This document shows, one piece after another, positions 1 to 5,720 of a DNA stretch of 5,720 nucleotides. The notes under the pieces are model-generated. The model had not been told where the DNA came from and searched no databases. It was given only the letters and a program-made list of their open reading frames with translations. Source of the stretch: Pseudomonadota bacterium (GTDB lineage: Bacteria; Pseudomonadota; Alphaproteobacteria; Rhodospirillales; Casp-alpha2); assembly GCA_027620395.1 (NCBI GenBank), contig JAQBZY010000120.1, forward strand, positions 1-5,720, written 5' to 3'. Position numbers and translations under genes: made by a program. Numbering within the stretch: position 1 is the first letter of the stretch; the number at the start of each line of letters is the position of its first letter.

Positions 1-31
1 TCCCGGCCCCGGCTTCGCGGAGGTATATTGA

Positions 32-1063
32 GTGGTGAGCAGACAGTCGGAAAATCCGACTCTTCAAGATATCGCCGCTGCCGCCGGCGTCTCGACGGCG
101 ACGGTCTCCAGGGTGCTCAATCAGCCCGCGAGCGTTAGCGAAAAACTCCGCGTTCGGGTCGAAGCCGAAGTCGTCAAACTCGGTTATGTCAGGCATGGCG
201 CGGCAAGGGCACTGGCGTCATCGCGCGCCTATACCGTCGGTGCGGTCATTCCGACCCTTGAAAGCGCGATATTCGCGACCGGCGTCAACGCCATTGAAAG
301 CCGGCTTGATGCCGAAGGACTGACGTTACTACTGGCGGTCACCAATTACGACCGGACGCACGAATTCCGGCAGGTTCGTAATCTGTTGGAGCACGGCGTC
401 GACGGTATCATTCTGGTCGGCAGCGATCACGACGAAAAGGTGTTCGACCTACTCGAACAACAGGGTTGTCCATTCGTCAACACCTGGACCCACGACGAAG
501 CATCGCGGCATCCCTGCGTTGGTTTCGACAATGTGACGGCGGCCAGCCGAATCACTGAATACCTGATCGGGCTCGGCCACATTCGGATCGGCATGATCGC
601 CGGCATTCAAGCCGGCAACGACCGCGCCAGGGACCGCGTCGCCGGCGTCCGCCAAGCCCTCAACCGGGCCGGCCTCGATCTCGCGCCCATCGACCTGGTC
701 GAGCGGCCGTATGAACTCGCGGCCGGGCGTGACGGCTTCATTCGGCTGCTGGGTCGCCCGCCCCAGAACCGCCCGACCGCCATCGTCTGCGGCAACGATG
801 TGCTCGCGTTGGCCGCCATGATCGAAGCCGGCGGGATGGGCGTGCAAGTGCCTGAAGATATCTCGATCACCGGCTTCGACGATTTGCCATTCTGCGAACA
901 TCTGCCGCCCGGACTGACCACGGTGCATGTCCCGAGCCGGCAGATGGGAACCTTCGCCGCCGAGTATATACTGGATCGGATCGCCGGCCGTCCATCGGCG
1001 ATGCGGGTCGAATTGCCGACACAGTTGATGATCCGTGGCACCGCAGCGGCGCCGCGACGGTGA
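32..1063 (+). CDS. LacI/GalR-family transcriptional repressor
   Basis: This is a 343-aa protein with the full LacI-family layout. An N-terminal helix-turn-helix lies at about residues 11-30 (LQDIAAAAGVSTATVSRVLN, a near-textbook match), followed by the hinge region (about 50-65, GYVRHGAARALAS). A periplasmic-binding-protein-like effector domain starts near residue 67 (AYTVGAVIP) and runs to the end, with the family's ITGFDD signature near 282-287. The GTG start at 32 is preceded by GGAGG at 19-23, 8 nt away; a second GTG at 35 is possible but less well spaced. Length is normal for the family. It is codirectional with, and 113 bp upstream of, the hydro-lyase pair, so it probably represses that operon and perhaps itself through a site in the gap; this is inference. 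Effector identity cannot be read from the sequence. Confidence 0.95.
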   Translation: MVSRQSENPTLQDIAAAAGVSTATVSRVLNQPASVSEKLRVRVEAEVVKLGYVRHGAARALASSRAYTVGAVIPTLESAIFATGVNAIESRLDAEGLTLLLAVTNYDRTHEFRQVRNLLEHGVDGIILVGSDHDEKVFDLLEQQGCPFVNTWTHDEASRHPCVGFDNVTAASRITEYLIGLGHIRIGMIAGIQAGNDRARDRVAGVRQALNRAGLDLAPIDLVERPYELAAGRDGFIRLLGRPPQNRPTAIVCGNDVLALAAMIEAGGMGVQVPEDISITGFDDLPFCEHLPPGLTTVHVPSRQMGTFAAEYILDRIAGRPSAMRVELPTQLMIRGTAAAPRR

Positions 1064-1065
1064 GG

Positions 1066-1090
1066 ATTTCTTGATTTATTCTCAAGAAAT
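1066..1090. promoter_or_regulatory. Perfect 9-bp inverted repeat in AT-rich gap: candidate operator or weak terminator
   Basis: ATTTCTTGA (1066-1074) and TCAAGAAAT (1082-1090) are perfect inverted complements around a 7-nt spacer, starting 2 nt after the LacI-family stop codon. The surrounding 1064-1135 stretch is strikingly AT-rich compared with the flanking genes, which suits a promoter region for the hydro-lyase genes. I found no convincing -35/-10 pair; TTACTT at 1096-1101 with TACGCT at 1120-1125 is the best and is weak. A T6 run at 1100-1105 follows the palindrome but is separated by 9 nt, so it is not a canonical Rho-independent terminator. LacI-family operators usually have a more compact palindrome with a central CG, which this lacks, so the operator reading is tentative. 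Confidence 0.4.
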
Positions 1091-1176
1091 TATCGTTACT
1101 TTTTTCTTATCATTCATACTACGCTGTTATCAACCAAGGCCGCGACGTCTCCGGCCGGCAGTCGAGGTAACGCCCG

Positions 1177-2142
1177 ATGATTTCCCAAGGAACCATCAAG
1201 GAAACCGCGCTCAAACTCATGGAGAAGGCGGCGATCGAGATTCCCGACGACTATCTAAGCGGCCTCAAGAAAGCCGCTGCCGCCGAGGACGGCGATCTGT
1301 CGTCCTTCGTGCTGCATGCGATGCTGGAAAACTACGAAGCCGCCAAGGAAGACCGCCGCGCCATGTGCGCCGATACCGGGGTCCCGCGCTGGTACGTGAA
1401 GATGGCCAACGAGGCTCGGATCGATGGCGGCCCGATTGCCCTCGAAGCTTCGCTCCGAGGTGCGACGGCGGAATCGACCAACGGCGTGCCGTTGCGCCCT
1501 AATCGAGTGCATCCGCTGTGGCGCACCGATCACAACAACAATTGCGGCATCGGCGCGCCGGAGATTGAATATTCGTTCGAACCTGACGGCGAGTGGATCG
1601 ATTTGACCACCGTTCACAAGGGCGGGTTATTCGGCACCGATTACCGGATGCTGTTTCCAGGCGACGGTATCGCCGGCATCAAGCGATTTTATTTGGATAG
1701 CCTGATTGCCTTCGGCAAGCGCGGCCTCGCCTGCCAACCGGCGATCATCGGCGTCGGGCTCGGCGGCTCCAAGGACATTAGCATGGTGCTTGGCAAGCAA
1801 GCCGCGTGCCTCAGAACCGTCGACGACCGCAATCCGGACCCGAAGATCGCGGCCTTGGAAATTGAACTCAAGGATCTCGGCAATTCCATCGGCATGGGCG
1901 CCATGGGTTTTGTCGGCAAGTCGATGGTGATCGACTGCCATATCGAAGTCGGATACTGCCACACCGGCGGCATGCCGATGAGCGTGCATGCGTTCTGCCT
2001 GTCCTCTAGGCGGGCCGTTGCCCGCATTCATGGCGACGGCCGCGTGCAATACCGGACCGATCCGGCGTGGTTCACCCCTTACATGCGGCGGGAGACAGTG
2101 ACATGGGAACCGACAGCGGAACCCTCAAGAAAATCAATCTGA
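1177..2142 (+). CDS. Class I Fe-S hydro-lyase alpha subunit (fumarase / L-tartrate dehydratase family)
   Basis: This 321-aa protein is homologous to the N-terminal (Fe-S binding) half of class I fumarases and to TtdA. Family members add or remove water on fumarate, malate or tartrate using an oxygen-sensitive [4Fe-4S] cluster. The likely cluster cysteines are C64 (in CADTG), C186 (in ACQPAIIGVGLGG) and C274 (in HAFCLSSRR); their spacing of 122 and 88 fits the family. H262 in YCHTGGMP matches the conserved active-site histidine. NCGIGAP (122-128) and RNPDPKIAALEIEL (218-231) resemble TtdA more than FumA. Oddities: the usual Gln after C64 is Ala, and the glycine-rich KGGGS-type loop reads KGGLFGTD (148-155). 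The start is set by GAGGT at 1164-1168, 8 nt upstream. The beta gene overlaps its last 40 bp, indicating one operon. The exact substrate is undetermined. Confidence 0.88.
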   Translation: MISQGTIKETALKLMEKAAIEIPDDYLSGLKKAAAAEDGDLSSFVLHAMLENYEAAKEDRRAMCADTGVPRWYVKMANEARIDGGPIALEASLRGATAESTNGVPLRPNRVHPLWRTDHNNNCGIGAPEIEYSFEPDGEWIDLTTVHKGGLFGTDYRMLFPGDGIAGIKRFYLDSLIAFGKRGLACQPAIIGVGLGGSKDISMVLGKQAACLRTVDDRNPDPKIAALEIELKDLGNSIGMGAMGFVGKSMVIDCHIEVGYCHTGGMPMSVHAFCLSSRRAVARIHGDGRVQYRTDPAWFTPYMRRETVTWEPTAEPSRKSI

Positions 2143-2783
2143 ACGTTCCGGTCACTTTGGACGATCTCAAGGCGATCGAGATCGGCAACGTGGTGTACCT
2201 CAACGGCGTCGTTTACACCGCCCGCGAAGGTGTCTATCAGCGCGTCATCGAGGATGGCTGGAAATTACCCGACGATTTCGCATCAATCTCGAATGCCAAT
2301 TTCCACTGCTCGCCGGCTGCCGTCAGGGATGCCGACGGCAGCTACAGGGTCGGCGCCATGACCGGCACCGCGTCGTTCCGGTTTTCGAAGTGGTTGGCGC
2401 GCTGGTTCGAGGTGTCGGGTGCGCGGATCATCATCGGCAAGGGCGGCATGACGTTCGACGATTACAAAAAATATTTCGTTCCGGTCGGCGCCATTTATCT
2501 GACCACCGTCGGCTACGGTACCGGCGCGCTTTTGGGCCGCGGCATCAAGAAGGTCCGAGATGTGCGGTGGTACGACGAACTTGGCATCGCCCAGGCGATG
2601 TGGATGATCGAGGTCGAGAACTTCGGACCGTTCATTGCCGATTCCGATCTCGCCGGCAATTCCTTGTTCGAGCGGGAAAATGCCAAGATCAAGGGCAACA
2701 TCGACAAGCTATATGAAGGCACCAAGCCGCCGGCGCTGCATCGCTACGGCGAAACCGATGATCGCAGCGAAGAACTTATCTGA
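2103..2783 (+). CDS. Class I Fe-S hydro-lyase beta subunit (fumarase C-terminal / TtdB family)
   Basis: This 226-aa partner of the preceding alpha subunit matches the C-terminal, swivelling domain of class I fumarases and TtdB. Recognisable blocks are IEIGNVVYLNGVVYTARE (about 25-42, with the conserved Arg41), GTASFRF (88-94, the position of the family's GPTTS-x-RM motif) and IIIGKGGM (109-116, Lys113). Thr89, Arg93 and Lys113 align with the catalytic Thr, Arg and Lys known from class I fumarases, so activity is plausible. The Gly-Pro of GPTTS is Thr-Gly here, a deviation that matches the altered loops in the alpha chain. I chose ATG 2103 because GGGAG at 2090-2094 lies 8 nt upstream; an in-frame GTG at 2067 lacks such support. 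The gene starts inside the alpha gene, in another frame, suggesting translational coupling. It ends in tandem stops TGA-TAA (2781-2786). Confidence 0.88.
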   Translation: MGTDSGTLKKINLNVPVTLDDLKAIEIGNVVYLNGVVYTAREGVYQRVIEDGWKLPDDFASISNANFHCSPAAVRDADGSYRVGAMTGTASFRFSKWLARWFEVSGARIIIGKGGMTFDDYKKYFVPVGAIYLTTVGYGTGALLGRGIKKVRDVRWYDELGIAQAMWMIEVENFGPFIADSDLAGNSLFERENAKIKGNIDKLYEGTKPPALHRYGETDDRSEELI

Positions 2784-2861
2784 TAAGATTAGACTACGCC
2801 GCCGCCGTCGTTTCAGTTTATAGAATCCTTCTCAGTGTCCTTACAGTCGAGGAATGTCCTC

Positions 2862-3921
2862 ATGCCCAACACACGCTGCGTGCTTTCTCTCGCTGCCGCC
2901 GTCGCGGTCACTTTCGCCGTCACCCCTGAAACATCGGCGCAGATGTCGCCAGACCGATTCATGGAGCGTTGGGATGCCGGGGCGAGTTTCCAAGGAAGAG
3001 TACGAGGGCCGCCGCCCGTTCGAATCCTTCGATAAAGATGGCGACGGCTTCATCACCCGCGAAGAAGCGGAAGAAGTCTTCGGCGATAAATCCGAGAAAT
3101 CCGGTGGTGGCAAACGCAGAGAAGCCAGCAAGGACGCGGTCGACGAAACGGTTGGCGAAACCGGCACGGCGCTCGCCAGCAGCATCCCGCTCGACAAGAT
3201 CGACCCCGATGTCGTCTGCGGCATCGGCCGCAGCCGGAAATGCGACATTAAACTGGCGATTGCACGGGGATTGTTCGAAACCGGCCTGCGCCCGAAGTTT
3301 CCAGACGGGGCAAGCTGCTTCGGCATCGACGAGGGATACGCCATTTCCTATAGCGCCAAGCGCGACCGTGAAAACTATCACGGCGGCATCGACATGCCGG
3401 CGCGCTTTGGCGTCCCTATGCTGGCCGCCGCCGACGGGATGGTGGTCGCGATATCAGACGCCCCCAAAAGCTACCGCGGCAAGGAAATCACCATCCGGCA
3501 TAGTCCCGAAAATACCGGCATTCCGCTTTGGATCTATACTCAGTACGCGCATTTCGATGAATTGCCGGCGCTCAAGGTCGGCGAGCGCGTCAAGATGGGT
3601 CAACCGCTCGGACCCACCGGCAATTCCGGCTACCAGAGGCCGGGCAAGAAGCCGGGCAAGGAACGCCGGCCGGCCATCCATTTCGCGGTCTGGTACAGCG
3701 ACAAGCCGGATTTCGCCATGGACCGCTATGTCGTCATCCCGAACGACGGCTGGTGGATGGATCCGAACGCGCTTTACCGGCTGAAACCGCCGTTCGATTC
3801 AAAGACGATGAAGGCGCTACCGGATGCCGAGAAGGATGTGCCGATCCCCGTGCTGGTCGAAGGTGGCGGCACGGTACCGGCCAATACGAAATTGATCTGG
3901 CCGTATGCGTGTTCGAAATAA
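2862..3921 (+). pseudogene. Secreted EF-hand / M23 (LytM-like) peptidase-domain protein, frameshifted
   Basis: The SD sequence GAGGA (2849-2853) lies 8 nt before ATG 2862, which opens a clear signal peptide (MPNTRCVLSLAAAVAVTFAV..., predicted cut after TSA at residue 26). That frame reaches ...MERWDAG and then loses homology, stopping at 3033-3035 (57 aa). The homologous protein continues in the +1 frame from about 2980 as GRVSKEEYEG, a complete second EF-hand DKDGDGFITREE (60-71) and an M23 domain to TAA 3919-3921. Restoring 8 nt inside the first EF-hand loop gives about 355 aa. M23 zinc ligands are visible as H176 and D180 (HGGID) and H276 (AIHFAV), with H233 in YAHFDEL; the first His of the usual HxH is Ala274. 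The product would be an exported, possibly calcium-responsive, cell-wall hydrolase or non-catalytic relative. An ATG at 2854 opens the downstream frame but overlaps the SD and yields no signal peptide; ATG 2974 is another possible internal start. Confidence 0.8.
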
Positions 3922-3922
3922 T

Positions 3923-4011
3923 CCCCCTCACCTAGCCTCTCCCCCGCATGCTGGGGAGAGGAAAATATCCCCCTCTCCCCCATGAAATGGGGGGGAGGTT
4001 GGGTGAGGGGG
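3923..4011. repeat. Clover-leaf-like palindromic element between convergent genes
   Basis: An 89-bp element begins 2 nt after the M23 gene stop. Outer arms CCCCCTCACC (3923-3932) and GGTGAGGGGG (4002-4011) pair perfectly over 10 bp and extend about 5 more with G-T pairs (3933-3937 with 3997-4001). Inside are two hairpins. The first is CCTCTCCCC (3936-3944) with GGGGAGAGG (3953-3961), 9 bp perfect. The second is at 3972-3983 with 3987-3998, 12 pairs including one G-T and a GAA loop, and competes with the end of the outer stem. This looks like a dispersed REP-like repeat of a type common in alphaproteobacteria, by recollection. Because it lies between two convergent genes it may also act as a bidirectional transcript end, although no U tract follows. 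Copy number elsewhere is unknown. Confidence 0.75.
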
Positions 4012-4045
4012 CCGACGCGTCGTGCCGCCCGGAATGACGGTATGG

Positions 4046-4668
4046 TCAATATTCTCGCCCCGGCCTGGATTTGTAAGTCGGCAGCGACCAGCCTTTGACA
4101 ATCCCCCCGGCACGGAGAGCGAACCCGGCGGCGATGCCCGCCGTTGCGGAAACTTCGAACGGCAGGCCGGCCGCGCCAAGCCCAACATGCGCGGCCGCCG
4201 CCAACGCCGCTGGCGTCGCGTAGATTTCTTTTTTCAAGATCAGCGGCGTCTCGGCGCAGATCACATCCCTGATCAAGCCGCCGAAGGTCGCGGTCATCAT
4301 GCCCATGACGACGGCGACCAATGGCCCGGCGCCGGATTGGCGCGCCAACTCGGCGCCGATGACGCCATAGAGCGCAGTGCCGGCGGCATCGGCCCATAGC
4401 AACACGGTGTAACGGCGTTGAAATATATGCCCGTGAAAAAGATCAGAAGCGCGACAGCGAGACAAATCCATATCGCGACCGGATCGGCGATCCAGAACAC
4501 TTTGCGCCCTAGCAACAAGTCGCGGAGTGTGCCGCCGCCGACGCCGGTCAGGCTGGCCATCAGGCCGAAGCCGACCAGATCCATCTGCTTTCGGCTGGCG
4601 ACCAAAGCGCCCGAGGCAGCGAAGACGGCGACGCCGATCAGATCGAGTATTGTCAATATCTCTTGCAT
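4046..4668 (-). pseudogene. YadS/TRIC-type (UPF0126) inner-membrane cation channel protein, frameshifted
   Basis: The protein has two tandem UPF0126 repeats. The first half (4668 down to about 4435) reads MQEILTILDLIGVAVFAASG..., with GGGTLRD at 44-50 and the typical DP after KVFWIA. The second half is one frame back and contains LLWADAAGTALYGVIGA, FGGLIRD (129-135) and LKKEIYA (145-151), ending at TGA 4046-4048. Adding one T to the T5 run on the coding strand (A5 at 4436-4440 on the + strand) joins the frames through LLIFFHGHIFQRRY and gives 207 aa, the size of E. coli YadS by recollection. Seven hydrophobic segments fit a TRIC-like potassium/cation channel. As written, translation from 4668 stops at 4297 after a nonsense tail. 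The start has only a weak SD. It lies downstream of the oxidoreductase gene on the same strand, with a repeat array between. Sequencing error and true decay are both possible. Confidence 0.8.
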
Positions 4669-4700
4669 ATCTCAGCTTTCATTTCGGATATACTGCCCAC

Positions 4701-4853
4701 CTCATCCTTCGAGACGGACCTACGGCCCTCATCAGGATGAGAGTTTCCGTAACTTCCTCATCCTGAGGAGCGGCGACGCCGCGTCTCGAAGGGTGAGAGT
4801 TTCCCTAACTTCCTCATCCTGATGAGCGGCAACGCCGCGTCTCGACGGATGAG
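4701..4853. repeat. Array of three 41-bp palindromic units at exact 56-bp period
   Basis: Units lie at 4701-4741, 4757-4797 and 4813-4853, each bounded by CTCATCCT and a complementary (A)GGATGAG-type end (GGGTGAG in unit 2). Two 15-nt spacers (4742-4756 and 4798-4812) differ at one base, AGTTTCC(G/C)TAACTTC. Units 2 and 3 share orientation and differ at about four of 41 positions; unit 1 is inverted. Each unit has an outer stem and an inner 5-bp hairpin with a 3-nt loop (GCGGC/GCCGC in units 2 and 3; GGGCC/GGTCC, read on the - strand, in unit 1). It fills the gap between the oxidoreductase stop and the channel gene start, so it would be transcribed if these genes are cotranscribed. It resembles REP/BIME-style clusters rather than a CRISPR, since the spacers are nearly the same. 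Confidence 0.85.
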
Positions 4854-4860
4854 AGCTTTT

Positions 4861-5720
4861 CTATACCGCCATGCACAGCCTGAGCGCATCATAAATGGCG
4901 GCGTGAATATTTCGGCTCGAAACCGCGTCGCCGATGCGGAACAACTGAAAGGCGCCATCAGGATTGCTCGCAATCGACTGCGGCTGTCCAGCAATCAATG
5001 CGGTGTGTTCGACGGCGCCTAAATTGCTGCTCAAGGGTTTCAATTCGAAATACAGATCGTCCAAGGGCAAAGTGCCATGCTCGACCACCACTTGATCGAC
5101 GGCGCGGATCTCGACACGATCCGAATAGTCGGACCCGATCAGCGCCTGCAAACCATTGCCATCCTTCTCGATGCCGGTAAGGCGCTTGTTGATGGTGATC
5201 CTGACGCCGTGCCTGTCGAAGCATTCGGCATAGGCGACATGATTGAGGCCGCCGATATCGGCAGCGAAAAACCGCTCCGGCGTCACGATTTCCAACTCGG
5301 CCCCGGCAAGCGCGATGGCCTCGGCGGCAGCCAAGCCCGGATGCTGGGCGTTATCGTCGAATAGCAGCACCCTGGCCGCTGGCTTCACATCACCGGCCAG
5401 GATATCCCAACCGGATACGGCGAACCTGGCGCCCGGCACGATATCCGTATTCGGCAATCCGCCGGTCGCAATGACGACGATGTTCGGCGCCAGACCGGTG
5501 ACATGTTCAGCACTGGCCAGCGTATTGAAGCGTAACTCGACGTCGGTTTTCTCGCACATGGCGATCCGCCAATCGACGATCCCGATCAGTTCGGCCCGGC
5601 GCTTGATCCTGGCCGCCAAGCGGACCTGTCCGCCGGCCTGGCTGGCAGCTTCGAAGACCGTCACGTGATGCCCGCGCGCCGCCAAGACCCTGGCCGCTTC
5701 GAGCCCGGCCGGGCCGGCGC
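4861..5720 (-). CDS. C-terminal FAD/NAD(P)-binding part of an OYE-type flavin oxidoreductase (TMADH/FadH family), partial
   Basis: The open frame runs off the right edge, so only the C-terminal ~285 residues are seen. The first visible residues, AGPAGLEAARVLAARGHHV, form the dinucleotide-binding beta-alpha-beta motif that in trimethylamine dehydrogenase, 2,4-dienoyl-CoA reductase and dimethylglycine- or N-methylproline-demethylase-like proteins follows an N-terminal flavin TIM barrel. Next come VTVFEAASQAGGQVRLAA, VVIATGG, a second Rossmann segment (VLLFDDNAQHPGLAAAEAIA) without a strict GxGxxG, as is usual in this group, and the C-terminal FAD motif IGDAVSSRNIHAAIYDA. It ends at TAG 4861-4863. 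A TTG within the frame at 5685 is internal, since homology continues upstream of it. The Fe-S cysteines and barrel that would define the substrate are outside the window. I see no frame damage in the visible part. Confidence 0.88.
   Translation of the reverse strand, partial: AGPAGLEAARVLAARGHHVTVFEAASQAGGQVRLAARIKRRAELIGIVDWRIAMCEKTDVELRFNTLASAEHVTGLAPNIVVIATGGLPNTDIVPGARFAVSGWDILAGDVKPAARVLLFDDNAQHPGLAAAEAIALAGAELEIVTPERFFAADIGGLNHVAYAECFDRHGVRITINKRLTGIEKDGNGLQALIGSDYSDRVEIRAVDQVVVEHGTLPLDDLYFELKPLSSNLGAVEHTALIAGQPQSIASNPDGAFQLFRIGDAVSSRNIHAAIYDALRLCMAV

Noticed and set aside
1035..1502. Overlapping + strand ORF of 155 aa
   Set aside because: Arg/Pro-rich out-of-frame reading across the gap and the alpha subunit gene, with no SD and no recognisable domain.
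2067..2102. GTG 2067 as start of the beta subunit
   Set aside because: No SD ahead of it, and the extra residues are unlike the family; ATG 2103 has GGGAG at ideal spacing.
2775..2787. CTTATC-T-GATAAG palindrome at the beta subunit stop as a terminator
   Set aside because: The perfect arms have only a 1-nt centre, so cannot form a useful hairpin, and no U tract follows.
2854..2973. ATG at 2854 as the true start of the M23 gene
   Set aside because: It sits immediately after the SD (2849-2853), and its first 40 residues are an out-of-frame, Ser/Pro/Arg-rich reading of the signal-peptide DNA.
3774..4397. Long - strand ORF of 207 aa across the M23 end and channel gene
   Set aside because: It is the wrong frame of the channel gene running into the palindromic repeat and M23 antisense; composition is Arg-rich and no family is recognisable.
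4415..4445. Programmed -1 ribosomal frameshift in the channel gene
   Set aside because: The candidate site C-TTT-TTC is not a canonical X-XXY-YYZ heptamer, and no such mechanism is known to me for this family; base loss is simpler.
4701..4853. CRISPR-like regular repeat-spacer pattern
   Set aside because: Only three units, the 15-nt spacers are nearly the same sequence, one unit is inverted and no cas genes are present; it is a tandem palindromic repeat.
5077..5364. + strand ORFs opposite the oxidoreductase
   Set aside because: Antisense shadows of a clearly homologous - strand coding frame.

Overview
The window is high-GC bacterial DNA. It most resembles an alphaproteobacterium, judging from the codon bias, the Shine-Dalgarno sequences about 8 nt ahead of each start, and two kinds of short palindromic repeat of a style I associate with alphaproteobacterial genomes. 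The taxonomic guess is inference.

Left half (1-2783, + strand): a complete LacI-family repressor gene comes first. An AT-rich 113-bp gap follows, holding a perfect 9-bp inverted repeat. Next are two overlapping genes for the alpha and beta subunits of a class I [4Fe-4S] hydro-lyase of the fumarase / L(+)-tartrate dehydratase family. The three cluster cysteines and most catalytic residues are present, but several substrate loops differ from the classical enzymes, so the substrate is probably a related hydroxy-acid and is not settled here. The simplest reading is a small catabolic locus with its own sugar- or acid-responsive repressor.

Middle (2784-4045): a secreted protein with a signal peptide, paired EF-hands and an M23 (LytM-like) domain is split by a frameshift exactly inside the first EF-hand loop. 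An 8-nt loss explains the lesion. It is followed by a clover-leaf-like palindromic repeat, in the gap where this gene converges on the next one.

Right half (4046-5720, - strand): a YadS/TRIC-family membrane channel gene is also frameshifted, probably by loss of one T in a T run. Restoring that base gives a 207-aa protein. Upstream of it sits a 153-bp array of three 41-bp palindromic units at an exact 56-bp period, the first unit inverted. Last is the C-terminal part of a flavin/NAD(P)-binding oxidoreductase of the trimethylamine dehydrogenase / 2,4-dienoyl-CoA reductase type, whose N-terminus lies beyond the window.

The two broken reading frames in neighbouring genes could be real gene decay or assembly errors; the sequence alone cannot decide. 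I saw no tRNA, rRNA, CRISPR array, insertion sequence or phage gene. No wholly new system is evident. The best leads are the divergent hydro-lyase with its repressor and the phased repeat array.
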